A stretch of DNA of 7,550 bases. Origin: JASFJH01 sp050117725. GTDB lineage: Bacteria > Pseudomonadota > Gammaproteobacteria > AKS1. This document shows positions 1 to 5,650 of this stretch, one piece after another. The position numbers and the translations under genes were made by a program. The stretch's first letter is position 1. Each line of letters opens with the position of its first letter. Under the pieces are notes generated by a model. It saw only the letters and a program-made list of their open reading frames with translations. It had not been told where the DNA came from and made no database searches. Location of the stretch: the NCBI GenBank assembly GCA_050117725.1, contig JASFME010000111.1, positions 1-7,550 of the forward strand, given 5' to 3'.

Positions 1-20
1 ACGCCGACCGACCGGCACAT
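1..20 (-). other. Possible 5' end of a next gene downstream of mlaB (cut by window edge)
   Basis: After the mlaB stop codon, on the same strand, an ATG lies at 20-18 and stays open to the window edge, reading MCRSVG. No convincing ribosome binding site precedes it and only six codons are visible. It could be the start of mlaC or ibaG, the usual neighbours of mlaB in gammaproteobacteria, or simply a chance ATG. The residues do not resemble the hydrophobic signal peptide expected of MlaC, but six residues decide nothing. Confidence 0.15.
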
Positions 21-28
21 GATGGAAT

Positions 29-343
29 TCAGCCGAGCGGCAGGATCTGGTCCAGGCTGCTGGCGTGCGCGATTGCCAGCATTTGCGTGGGCATATTCAG
101 GTAATGGAGGGTCTTGTTGCGCCGCCGGGCATAACGCAGCCATTCGATAAGCAGGGCCAGACCGGCGCTGTCGGAACGCGATACCCCGGCGAGATCGAGG
201 CGGATATCGCTTTCCGCGACGAAGGTCTCGAGGCCGATTCGGCGTACCGCCGGTACCGAGGCAAAACTCAGTTCGCCGAGCAAGCGGTAAGAACCGTCGC
301 CAAGACGTTCCAGTTTTGCTCTTGCCGAACTGCCGCCGTTCAT
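29..343 (-). CDS. mlaB: MlaB, STAS-domain subunit of the MlaFEDB phospholipid transporter
   Basis: This 104-aa cytoplasmic single-domain STAS protein has about the length of E. coli MlaB (97 aa). It binds the ATPase MlaF and is needed for assembly and activity of the transporter. The diagnostic segment is residues 57-69, with the DSAGLALL motif. Ser59 stands where E. coli MlaB has Thr52 in the DTAGLALL motif, a conservative change at a residue reported to matter for function. The ATG overlaps the mlaD stop in an ATGA arrangement, indicating translational coupling and fixing the start. In E. coli mlaC lies between mlaD and mlaB; here mlaB follows mlaD directly. The motif and operon position make the assignment secure. 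Confidence 0.9.
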   Translation of the reverse strand: MNGGSSARAKLERLGDGSYRLLGELSFASVPAVRRIGLETFVAESDIRLDLAGVSRSDSAGLALLIEWLRYARRRNKTLHYLNMPTQMLAIAHASSLDQILPLG

Positions 344-804
344 TTGCCCTCTGCCTGGCTATACAGGAACTGGCCGATGATCTGCTCAAGCACGATCGCC
401 GACTGGGTCTGGCGAATGACACTGCCGTCTTTCAGGTTGTTCTCGCTGCCGCCCGGCTCCAGGCCGACATACTGTTCGCCCAGCAGACCGGCCGTAAAAA
501 TACTGGCAAACGTATCTTCCGGCAACTTGTTATATTGTGGAGAAATATTCAGAGTGACGACGGCCTCAAAGGTCTCGTTATCGAATTCAATCCCGGTCAC
601 GCGACCAACCCGCACACCAGCGACCGTCACCGGCGAACGCTCCTTCAGACCGCCGATGTTTTCAAAGCGCGCGGTCACCATGTAGCCATCCTCATCGGTA
701 AACGCGGCGAGGTTACTGACCTTCATCGCGAGCATAAACAATGCGGCCAGGCCCAGCGCTATGAACAGGCCAACTATGATTTCAATGGTTCTTGTCTTCT
801 GCAT
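340..804 (-). CDS. mlaD: MlaD, MCE-domain subunit of the Mla phospholipid transporter
   Basis: This 154-aa protein is anchored in the inner membrane by one N-terminal helix (about residues 8-27) and places an MCE domain (about 39-117) in the periplasm. Family hallmarks are the F-x-x-I-x-G-L segment near 47-53, VAGVRVGRV at 61-69, and LLGEQYVGLEPG at 107-118. A C-terminal amphipathic segment (about 134-148, SAIVLEQIIGQFLY) corresponds to the helix forming the central pore of the MlaD hexamer. E. coli MlaD is 183 aa, so the tail here is shorter. A GAGAGGG ribosome binding site lies 7 nt before the ATG, 26 nt after the mlaE stop. Its usual partner MlaC, which delivers lipid to this ring, is not encoded beside it. 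Confidence 0.95.
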   Translation of the reverse strand: MQKTRTIEIIVGLFIALGLAALFMLAMKVSNLAAFTDEDGYMVTARFENIGGLKERSPVTVAGVRVGRVTGIEFDNETFEAVVTLNISPQYNKLPEDTFASIFTAGLLGEQYVGLEPGGSENNLKDGSVIRQTQSAIVLEQIIGQFLYSQAEGK

Positions 805-830
805 AAACGAACCCTCTCGTCCCCTAACCT

Positions 831-1613
831 TTAAATCTCACCGAACATCAGGGCGGTGAGTACAAAATCCAGCCCCAGTACCGCCAATGCACTGTGCACC
901 ACGGTGCGCGTCGTGGCCCGGCTCACGCCTTCCGATGTCGGTACCGCATCATAACCCTCGAACACGGCGATCCAGGTCACGACGAAGCCGAATACGACAC
1001 TCTTGATGACGCCGTTGAGCACATCCTCCTCCCAGTCGACCTTGTCCTGCATCTGCGACCAGAACGCGCCGTCATCGATGCCCAGCAGGCCGACACCGAC
1101 GAAATAGCCACCAAGCACGCCGATCGCACTGAAGATCGCGGCCAGCAAGGGCATGGAAATAAACCCGGCCAGGAAACGTGGCGCGATCACGCGGCGCAAC
1201 GGGTCGACCGCCATCATCTCCATGCCGGACAACTGCTCGGTGGATTTCATCAGGCCGATTTCCGCGGTCAGCGCCGAACCGGCACGCCCGGCGAACAATA
1301 GCGCCGTCACGACCGGTCCGAGTTCACGCACGAGTGACAGCGCCACCACCACGCCGAGTGATTCCTCGGCGCCGAAATCGACCAGAGTGTTATAGCCCTG
1401 CAGCCCGAGCACCATGCCGACAAACAGGCCGGAGACGAGAATAATCACCAGCGACAGTACGCCCACGGCGAACACCTGCTGGATGAGCAGCGACAGGCGC
1501 CACAGCGTTTCCGGGATACCGCTTAGCACCTGGAGGAGGAAGATGTGCGCGCGACCAAGCCGCTCGAACACGCCCAGGCCCCGTTGTCCGAGTTTTTGCA
1601 GGTAATCCAGCAT
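831..1613 (-). CDS. mlaE: MlaE, permease subunit of the Mla phospholipid transporter
   Basis: This 260-aa integral inner-membrane protein matches the length of E. coli MlaE. It forms the dimeric lipid-conducting core of MlaFEDB. An N-terminal interfacial helix is followed by about five hydrophobic segments (roughly 47-72, 88-108, 146-175, 203-219 and 240-258). The family signature runs from about 96 to 146: RELGP at 96-100 (with Glu97), GRAGSALTAEIG at 109-120, and STEQLSGMEMMAVDPLRR at 124-141, the coupling region that contacts the ATPase. The ATG overlaps the last base of the mlaF TGA (TGATG), with a GAAGGGGAG ribosome binding site inside the mlaF end, so expression is coupled to MlaF. No unusual residues are seen. 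Confidence 0.96.
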   Translation of the reverse strand: MLDYLQKLGQRGLGVFERLGRAHIFLLQVLSGIPETLWRLSLLIQQVFAVGVLSLVIILVSGLFVGMVLGLQGYNTLVDFGAEESLGVVVALSLVRELGPVVTALLFAGRAGSALTAEIGLMKSTEQLSGMEMMAVDPLRRVIAPRFLAGFISMPLLAAIFSAIGVLGGYFVGVGLLGIDDGAFWSQMQDKVDWEEDVLNGVIKSVVFGFVVTWIAVFEGYDAVPTSEGVSRATTRTVVHSALAVLGLDFVLTALMFGEI

Positions 1614-2446
1614 CAGCGAGGCTCCCCTTCCAGGCCGGCCAGCAGATCAGCCTTATAGTCCAGCCCCGGGTAATGGAACGGTACCGGGCCATCGGCCAGG
1701 CCGTTCATGAATTGCTTGACCCACTCGGAATCGGTCCGGCCGAGTTCCTCGGGTGTACCTTCGCCGACCACGTGGCCTTCCGAAATCACGTAAATGTAGT
1801 CGGCAATGCTCGCGGTTTCGGCGACATCATGGGAAACGATAATGCTGGTCAGGCCCAGGGCATCGTTGAGCAGACGAATCAGCTGCACCAGTGCCCCCAT
1901 CGAGATCGGATCCTGCCCGGTAAACGGTTCGTCATACATGATCATCATCGGGTCGAGCGCAATCGCACGTGCCAGCGCGATACGTCGCGCCATACCGCCG
2001 GACAGCTCACTCGGCATGAGGTGGCGCGCATTACGCAGCCCGACCGCCTCGAGCTTGAACAACACAAGGTCACGGATCATGCTCTCGGGCAAGCTGGTGT
2101 GTTCGCGCAAGGGAAACGCGACATTCTCGAACACATCGAGATCGGTCAGCAGCGCGCCGCTTTGGAACAACATCCCCATGCGCTTGCGCAACTCGAACAA
2201 ATCGCTGCGGCCAAGTTTTGGTACTTCTACACCATCGACCATGATGCTGCCCTGGTCCGGGCGCAGCTGGCCGCCGATCAGGCGCAACAGGGTGGTCTTG
2301 CCGGTACCGCTCGGCCCCATGATCGCCGTGATCTGGCCACGGCGGATCTTGATGTTGACGCCATCAAAGATCTTGCGCGCGCCACGCGCAAAATGCAGAT
2401 CGCGGATCTCTACCAGTGCTGGTTGTGTTTTTTCTGGCTGCCCCAT
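1613..2446 (-). CDS. mlaF: MlaF, ATP-binding subunit of the Mla phospholipid transporter
   Basis: This cytoplasmic ABC ATPase powers MlaFEDB. Counting from the ATG at 2446 it is 277 aa (E. coli MlaF is 269). Visible motifs are Walker A GPSGTGKT (44-51), Q-loop Q95 in MLFQSGALL, ABC signature LSGG (148-151), Walker B ending in MIMYDE with catalytic Glu173, and the switch His206 in SHD. The C-terminal extension after about residue 240 fits the MlaF tail that embraces the neighbouring subunit and contacts MlaB. A TTG directly upstream (2449) would add one residue; the ATG is preferred, although the ribosome binding site is weak (AAAGTAG). It is the first mla gene of the block, 132 nt after the preceding unknown gene. 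Confidence 0.96.
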   Translation of the reverse strand: MGQPEKTQPALVEIRDLHFARGARKIFDGVNIKIRRGQITAIMGPSGTGKTTLLRLIGGQLRPDQGSIMVDGVEVPKLGRSDLFELRKRMGMLFQSGALLTDLDVFENVAFPLREHTSLPESMIRDLVLFKLEAVGLRNARHLMPSELSGGMARRIALARAIALDPMMIMYDEPFTGQDPISMGALVQLIRLLNDALGLTSIIVSHDVAETASIADYIYVISEGHVVGEGTPEELGRTDSEWVKQFMNGLADGPVPFHYPGLDYKADLLAGLEGEPR

Positions 2447-2519
2447 CAAACTACTTTATTATGTTTTGTCTTGTTGTGCCCTGCCTGGCCTGATGCCATC
2501 CGGACAATAGCCGCGCAGC

Positions 2520-2548
2520 AGTTTCTTCAAGTGTCGGTCTGCTGTCAA
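2520..2548 (-). promoter_or_regulatory. Candidate sigma70 promoter for mlaFEDB
   Basis: On the minus strand a perfect -35 hexamer TTGACA (2548-2543) is followed, after exactly 17 nt, by GAAACT (2525-2520), which matches only three of six bases of the -10 consensus. Transcription would start near 2512, giving a leader of about 65 nt before mlaF. Alternative -10-like hexamers closer to mlaF are TATTGT (2509-2504) and CATAAT (2463-2458), neither with a good -35. The 132-nt gap makes a promoter plausible, but its exact position is uncertain. Confidence 0.35.
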
Positions 2549-2578
2549 CAACCTCAGCGCTGCACACCGGGAAGATTA

Positions 2579-3172
2579 TCAGGCGCCCAGTAATTCGGCG
2601 ATTATTTTCGCCTGGCGCATAATCTCAACCGGGGGCGGTTCATCACACCACACCATCATACAGGATGCATCAGGCGGAACGCCCTGCAACACGGCCTCGA
2701 TATCCTCGCGCAGGCCAGCCAGGGTCAGATCGGCGCTCGTCCGGTACAGGCAAAGCCGCATGCCACTGCCACGAAGATCGTCGAAAATCTGTGAATATCG
2801 GCTATTTGGTAGAGAAATATCCGTATTGTGTGATTCACTGAACACCGCAACATCTGCCGGAGCGGACTGATGCGAACCGTTGACGAATATACCTAGGAGC
2901 TGATCCTTGAGGCCTGCCAGGATCTGGCTCTCCAGTGGCACATGCCGCAGATCCAGGCAAAAACCAAACCCGTCATCGACGTCATCCAGCCATATTTCGA
3001 CCTCGGCACTATCCGCTGGCGGCGCAACCAGCACGGCCCGAAATTCATTCGCGTAATAACCGAGTTGCCATTCTGCCGGCATATCGTCAGGGTAATAGCC
3101 CTGCTCCCAGCCGGGATGCAGCCAGCCCTGTGCGGCGACCACGAGTCGCGCTAATCTTTCAGTATTGCCCAT
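2579..3172 (-). CDS. Uncharacterised 197-aa protein upstream of mlaF
   Basis: I do not recognise a named family with confidence. The ATG at 3172 is preferred because AAAGG lies 9 nt upstream; an in-frame GTG at 3193 would add seven residues that overlap this site. The predicted product is acidic and soluble, with no signal peptide or membrane helix. Residues 16-44 (GWLHPGW, then GYYP, then LGYYANEF) faintly resemble the start of DUF72/YecE proteins, whose pattern is G-W-x-Y-P-x-W, F-Y-P, L-x-x-Y-A-x-x-F. YecE proteins are around 250-300 aa, so this would be a short, diverged relative at best. Later segments include GFGFCLDLRH (68-77) and a C-terminal MMVWCDEPPP (172-181). It shares orientation with the mla genes and could be co-transcribed across a 132-nt gap, or could be independent. 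Confidence 0.8.
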   Translation of the reverse strand: MGNTERLARLVVAAQGWLHPGWEQGYYPDDMPAEWQLGYYANEFRAVLVAPPADSAEVEIWLDDVDDGFGFCLDLRHVPLESQILAGLKDQLLGIFVNGSHQSAPADVAVFSESHNTDISLPNSRYSQIFDDLRGSGMRLCLYRTSADLTLAGLREDIEAVLQGVPPDASCMMVWCDEPPPVEIMRQAKIIAELLGA

Positions 3173-3229
3173 AGCGGTCTGCCTTTGCGACACTCCAGGT
3201 TCAGAATATTATCAACGAGCGCACAAACC

Positions 3230-3415
3230 ATGGGTGAGATCGTCCAGTTCAGAAAAAAAACCGCGAAAGACAAGCACCGCGGCAATACTTTGTGCCGGCA
3301 CGGATTCCACAAATGGGCAATCGTCCACAACAAGCAGTTCGACGTAAAACTGGGCAAACTGGTCACGGTCTATCGCTGCAAGCGTTGTGGCGCTGAGCGC
3401 AGCGAAGCACGCTAG
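3230..3415 (+). CDS. Small (61-aa) putative zinc-binding protein
   Basis: This is a short basic protein starting MGEIVQFRKK, with a Lys/Arg-rich first 20 residues. It carries a possible zinc site made of Cys22 with His24 or His27 (CRHGFHKW) and a C-terminal Cys50-x-x-Cys53 knuckle (YRCKRCGAE). The two halves are about 25 residues apart, the layout of a minimal zinc ribbon. No function can be given; nucleic-acid binding is a guess from charge and fold. The ATG at 3230 is chosen over an in-frame TTG at 3185, which would run into the region just upstream of the divergent gene. The ribosome binding site is weak (ACGAGCG). It diverges from the 197-aa gene across only 57 nt, so the two probably share a promoter region. 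Confidence 0.75.
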   Translation: MGEIVQFRKKTAKDKHRGNTLCRHGFHKWAIVHNKQFDVKLGKLVTVYRCKRCGAERSEAR

Positions 3416-3421
3416 CACGTT

Positions 3422-3480
3422 TGTTGGCAATATACGACACTCACTGGCTTGCCAGGTGGCTTGTGCCTTTACTGCCAACA
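3422..3480. repeat. Inverted repeat with internal palindrome after the zinc-binding gene
   Basis: TGTTGGCA (3422-3429) is repeated as its exact reverse complement TGCCAACA (3473-3480), 43 nt apart. Inside lies the palindrome CTGGC-TT-GCCAG (3444-3455). It begins 7 nt after the stop of the 61-aa gene. There is no T-tract, so it is not a standard intrinsic terminator. It may be a transcript-end structure, a protein-binding site, or chance. Confidence 0.35.
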
Positions 3481-3524
3481 CCACGTATCGCTTGAATTAA
3501 TCAGGGGCGGGTGCGATCATACGC

Positions 3525-3530
3525 TATACT
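3525..3530 (+). promoter_or_regulatory. Candidate -10 box of the mlaA promoter
   Basis: TATACT matches five of six bases of the sigma70 -10 consensus and is followed directly by TATAAC. No good -35 hexamer lies 16-18 nt upstream (CAGGGG at 3502-3507); a TTGAAT at 3492 is too far away. If used, transcription would start near 3537, leaving a leader of about 96 nt before mlaA. Confidence 0.4.
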
Positions 3531-3541
3531 TATAACAATGC

Positions 3542-3589
3542 TGAACCGCTGTATTGTTGTATGCGGACAACAGGGGGTACCGCGGTTCA
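3542..3589 (+). promoter_or_regulatory. Nested hairpin in the presumed mlaA leader
   Basis: The outer stem is 8 bp and perfect: TGAACCGC (3542-3549) with GCGGTTCA (3582-3589). Within it a second perfect 6-bp stem, TGTTGT (3555-3560) with ACAACA (3567-3572), closes a 6-nt loop. The whole element begins about 5 nt after the start predicted from the TATACT box and ends about 28 nt before the AGGAAG ribosome binding site of mlaA. This position suits a structured 5' untranslated region. It matches no known riboswitch that I can identify. It could instead be a DNA operator. Confidence 0.4.
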
Positions 3590-3632
3590 CAACCTGTACA
3601 ATGGTAATATCAGGACAGGAAGATAATAACCA

Positions 3633-4346
3633 ATGAAATATTTTTGCAGAATTCCTGCTGTACTGGTGCTGTCTGGGACACTACTTGCTGGTTGTGCCAC
3701 GGTTGAGGGGCCACCTGATCCGGAAGACCCGTTCGAAAGTTTCAACCGCACCATGTATAAGTTCAACGATACGGTGGATCGCGCTGTCGTCAAACCGGTG
3801 GCACAGGGTTATAACACCGTCATGCCAACGCCGTTGAACAAGGCCGTCAGCAACTTCTTCAGTAACCTCGACGACGTCGTTGTCATCTTTAATGACCTGC
3901 TGCAATTAAAACTCCCGCAAGCCGCGCAGGACTCGGCCCGCGTCTTCTTTAACTCAACCATCGGCCTGCTCGGCTTTATTGACGTTGCCTCGGGTATGGA
4001 ACTGCCCAAGCACAACGAGGACTTTGGCCAGACCCTCGGTTACTGGGGTGTGACTAGCGGCCCCTATATCGTCTGGCCGTTCTTTGGCCCGAGCAACCCG
4101 CGCGATACGGTGGGCCTGGTTGCCGACGCCTACGTCAACCCGCTGCATGACATCGAGCCTGACAGCGATCGCTACTGGCTGACGGCGCTGAATATCGTCG
4201 ATAGTCGTGCCGGCCTGCTCAGTGCCGGCAAGGTACTGGAAGAGGCCGCCCTCGATCCTTACCTTTTCGTCCGCGATGCCTACCAGCAACGTCGCGAACA
4301 CCTCATCCACGACGGTAACCCACCCAGACTGGAATTCGACGAATAA
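3633..4346 (+). CDS. mlaA: MlaA (VacJ), outer-membrane phospholipid-asymmetry lipoprotein
   Basis: This 237-aa outer-membrane lipoprotein removes phospholipid from the outer leaflet and passes it to MlaC in the periplasm. The signal peptide (1-20) ends in lipobox LLAG-Cys21, the lipidation site. There is no Asp after the Cys, so export to the outer membrane is expected. Family signatures are DPFESFNRTMYKFND (32-46), FFSNLDDV (75-82), FFNSTIGLLGFIDVASG (105-121), and the region 128-158 containing EDFGQTLGYWGV and WPFFGPSNPRD. The length is close to E. coli MlaA (251 aa). The ATG is supported by AGGAAG about 10 nt upstream and by the signal peptide. E. coli mlaA is unlinked to the mlaFEDCB genes; here it sits between mlaF and yrbG on the opposite strand from mlaF, apparently as its own transcription unit. 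Confidence 0.96.
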   Translation: MKYFCRIPAVLVLSGTLLAGCATVEGPPDPEDPFESFNRTMYKFNDTVDRAVVKPVAQGYNTVMPTPLNKAVSNFFSNLDDVVVIFNDLLQLKLPQAAQDSARVFFNSTIGLLGFIDVASGMELPKHNEDFGQTLGYWGVTSGPYIVWPFFGPSNPRDTVGLVADAYVNPLHDIEPDSDRYWLTALNIVDSRAGLLSAGKVLEEAALDPYLFVRDAYQQRREHLIHDGNPPRLEFDE

Positions 4347-4358
4347 GTAGCCTGGTAG

Positions 4359-4388
4359 TCCCGGTGTAAGTGACTACTTACACCGGGA
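4359..4388 (+). terminator. Strong perfect hairpin after mlaA, terminator-like but without T-tract
   Basis: A 13-bp perfect inverted repeat (4359-4371 and 4376-4388) closes a GACT tetraloop, 12 nt after the mlaA stop. The stem is strong, but the sequence that follows (TCGCCACAGC) has no T-run, and neither does the other strand. It probably ends or stabilises the mlaA transcript. The lack of a T-tract makes classical intrinsic termination doubtful. Confidence 0.55.
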
Positions 4389-4442
4389 TCGCCACAGCAT
4401 CACATCCCCCACCCGGCTTTGCCCGGCGATGTTTAACCTGTT

Positions 4443-4506
4443 CAGCGATATTTGCCTCTTTTAGGCATAATTTTACGGATAATTGCAACATTTGAACGAG
4501 TATTGT
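4443..4506 (+). promoter_or_regulatory. AT-rich probable promoter region of yrbG
   Basis: The gap between mlaA and yrbG is 218 nt. After the hairpin, its only AT-rich part contains two -10-like hexamers, CATAAT (4466-4471) and GATAAT (4478-4483). A TTGCCT at 4452-4457 is the best -35-like hexamer but lies 20 nt from GATAAT, longer than ideal. It overlaps a small inverted repeat, TGCCT (4453-4457) with AGGCA (4463-4467). I see no open reading frame of substance in this gap. Confidence 0.3.
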
Positions 4507-4564
4507 CTCCAGCCATATCAGCCGCTAGGCTAGGCGCTGCTGACCACCAAGGAACCCTGGTTTG

Positions 4565-5542
4565 ATGATTGAATTTACGACTGCCGTGATTGGCGGATTT
4601 ATCCTGTTAATCTGGGGTGCGGATCGTTTCGTACTGGGCGCCTCCGCGCTGGCCCGCAACCTTGGCGTACCGCCGCTGATCATTGGCCTGACCGTTGTGG
4701 GTTTTGGCACATCAGCACCGGAACTGCTCGTCTCCGGGCTCGCTGCCTGGTATGGCAACCCGGGTATCGCGGTCGGGAATGCGCTCGGTTCCAATATCGC
4801 CAATATCGCGCTCGTCCTCGGCGCCACCGCTGTGTTCACTCCGATCGCCGTACATTCGAGCACACTGCGCCGCGAATTCCCGATCCTGTTCATCGTCATG
4901 GGCTTTTCCCTGCTCTTCCTGGTTGATGGTGGCCTGAGCCGACTCGATGGCCTGCTGCTGTTGTCCGGCCTTGTCTTCATGCTCGTCTGGGTCACCCGGC
5001 TGGGCCTGAAGAGCCGTCCTAGCGACCCCTTGCAAACAGAATTCGAGGAAGAAATCCCGAAAAAGATGCCGACACTGCACGCCGTGCTGTGGCTCATGTT
5101 TGGACTGGTGACCTTGCTGGTTGCATCGCGACTCGTGGTTTGGGGCGCGAGTGAAATTGCCCGCGCCTTCGGCGTCAGTGACCTCGTCATCGGCCTGACC
5201 GTGATCGCCATCGGCACGAGCTTGCCCGAACTGGCCGCTTCTATCATGAGTGTCATAAAAAAAGAACACGATATCGCGGTCGGCAACATAGTCGGCTCGA
5301 ACATGTTTAACCTGCTGGGTGTGCTCGGTCTGCCCGGACTGATCTCGCCGTTCGCTGTCCCGGCCGAAGCCTTGAGTCGGGACTATGTCGTCATGTTCAT
5401 CCTGACTCTGGCGCTGTTCATGATGTCATTCGGACTGGTTGGCCAGGCAGGCCGAATCAGTCGCACCGAGGGCGGGCTCTTGCTTGGCAGCTTCTTCGCC
5501 TACCTCGGATTTCTGTATTTGCAGCAAATCAGCGTGCTGTAA
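4565..5542 (+). CDS. yrbG: YrbG family calcium/sodium antiporter
   Basis: This 325-aa inner-membrane protein has the same length as E. coli YrbG and belongs to the Ca2+:cation antiporter superfamily. It has the hallmark two inverted halves. The alpha-1 repeat carries GTSAPE (48-53) and GNALGSN (71-77); the alpha-2 repeat carries GTSLPE (217-222) and GNIVGSN (240-246). The acidic residues in the two GTSxPE motifs form the ion site in this superfamily. About ten hydrophobic segments flank a polar cytoplasmic-type loop (about 148-168, rich in Glu and Lys). The ATG at 4565 is preferred over a TTG one codon earlier; AAGGA lies 11 nt upstream. Ion specificity cannot be read from sequence. Its position before kdsD is conserved with E. 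coli, although no direct role in LPS synthesis is established. Confidence 0.93.
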   Translation: MIEFTTAVIGGFILLIWGADRFVLGASALARNLGVPPLIIGLTVVGFGTSAPELLVSGLAAWYGNPGIAVGNALGSNIANIALVLGATAVFTPIAVHSSTLRREFPILFIVMGFSLLFLVDGGLSRLDGLLLLSGLVFMLVWVTRLGLKSRPSDPLQTEFEEEIPKKMPTLHAVLWLMFGLVTLLVASRLVVWGASEIARAFGVSDLVIGLTVIAIGTSLPELAASIMSVIKKEHDIAVGNIVGSNMFNLLGVLGLPGLISPFAVPAEALSRDYVVMFILTLALFMMSFGLVGQAGRISRTEGGLLLGSFFAYLGFLYLQQISVL

Positions 5543-5566
5543 ACTGCATGCCCCATCCGCTATACT
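5538..5566 (+). promoter_or_regulatory. Candidate promoter for kdsD-kdsC-lptC
   Basis: TATACT (5561-5566) matches five of six bases of the -10 consensus. TGTAAA (5538-5543), overlapping the yrbG stop, is a poor -35 at 17-nt spacing. Transcription would start near 5573, about 78 nt before kdsD. The 108-nt gap after yrbG supports an internal promoter that lets the LPS genes be expressed independently of the exchanger. Confidence 0.4.
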
Positions 5567-5650
5567 CGGCGGGCAATATAAGAAGCGTCGATTCAAGCAG
5601 TTAAACGCATTTCCAGAACCTGAGCCAGACCATCACGCAAGCAGTACAGC

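Noticed and set aside
65..834. Long plus-strand open frames (65-685 and 316-834)
   Set aside because: They lie antisense to mlaB and mlaD, whose products have clear family motifs. The antisense translations show no domain and are Arg/Pro/Ser-rich, as expected of GC-rich shadow frames.
2447..2449. TTG start for mlaF (and likewise TTG at 4562 for yrbG)
   Set aside because: In both cases an ATG is the very next codon, and ATG is far more often used.
1673..2593. 306-aa plus-strand frame and the overlapping 234-aa frame
   Set aside because: Antisense to mlaF, which has all ABC motifs. The composition is low-information, with His/Gln/Ala and Ser/Arg bias.
3173..3193. GTG start extending the 197-aa gene by seven residues
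   Set aside because: The AAAGG ribosome binding site for the ATG at 3172 lies inside this extension, so the ATG is the better start.
3212..3484. Minus-strand frames opposite the 61-aa gene (3212-3484 and 3151-3366)
   Set aside because: They compete with the plus-strand zinc-binding frame, whose Cys/His pattern is more protein-like. No ribosome binding site or motif was seen.
4453..4471. TGCCT/AGGCA small hairpin followed by TAATTTT as an intrinsic terminator
   Set aside because: The stem is only 5 bp and the T-run is short and interrupted. It lies in the likely yrbG promoter region, so a terminator call is not supported.
4525..5304. 259-aa minus-strand frame opposite yrbG
   Set aside because: Ser/Thr/Pro-rich shadow of the exchanger gene, with no recognisable motif.
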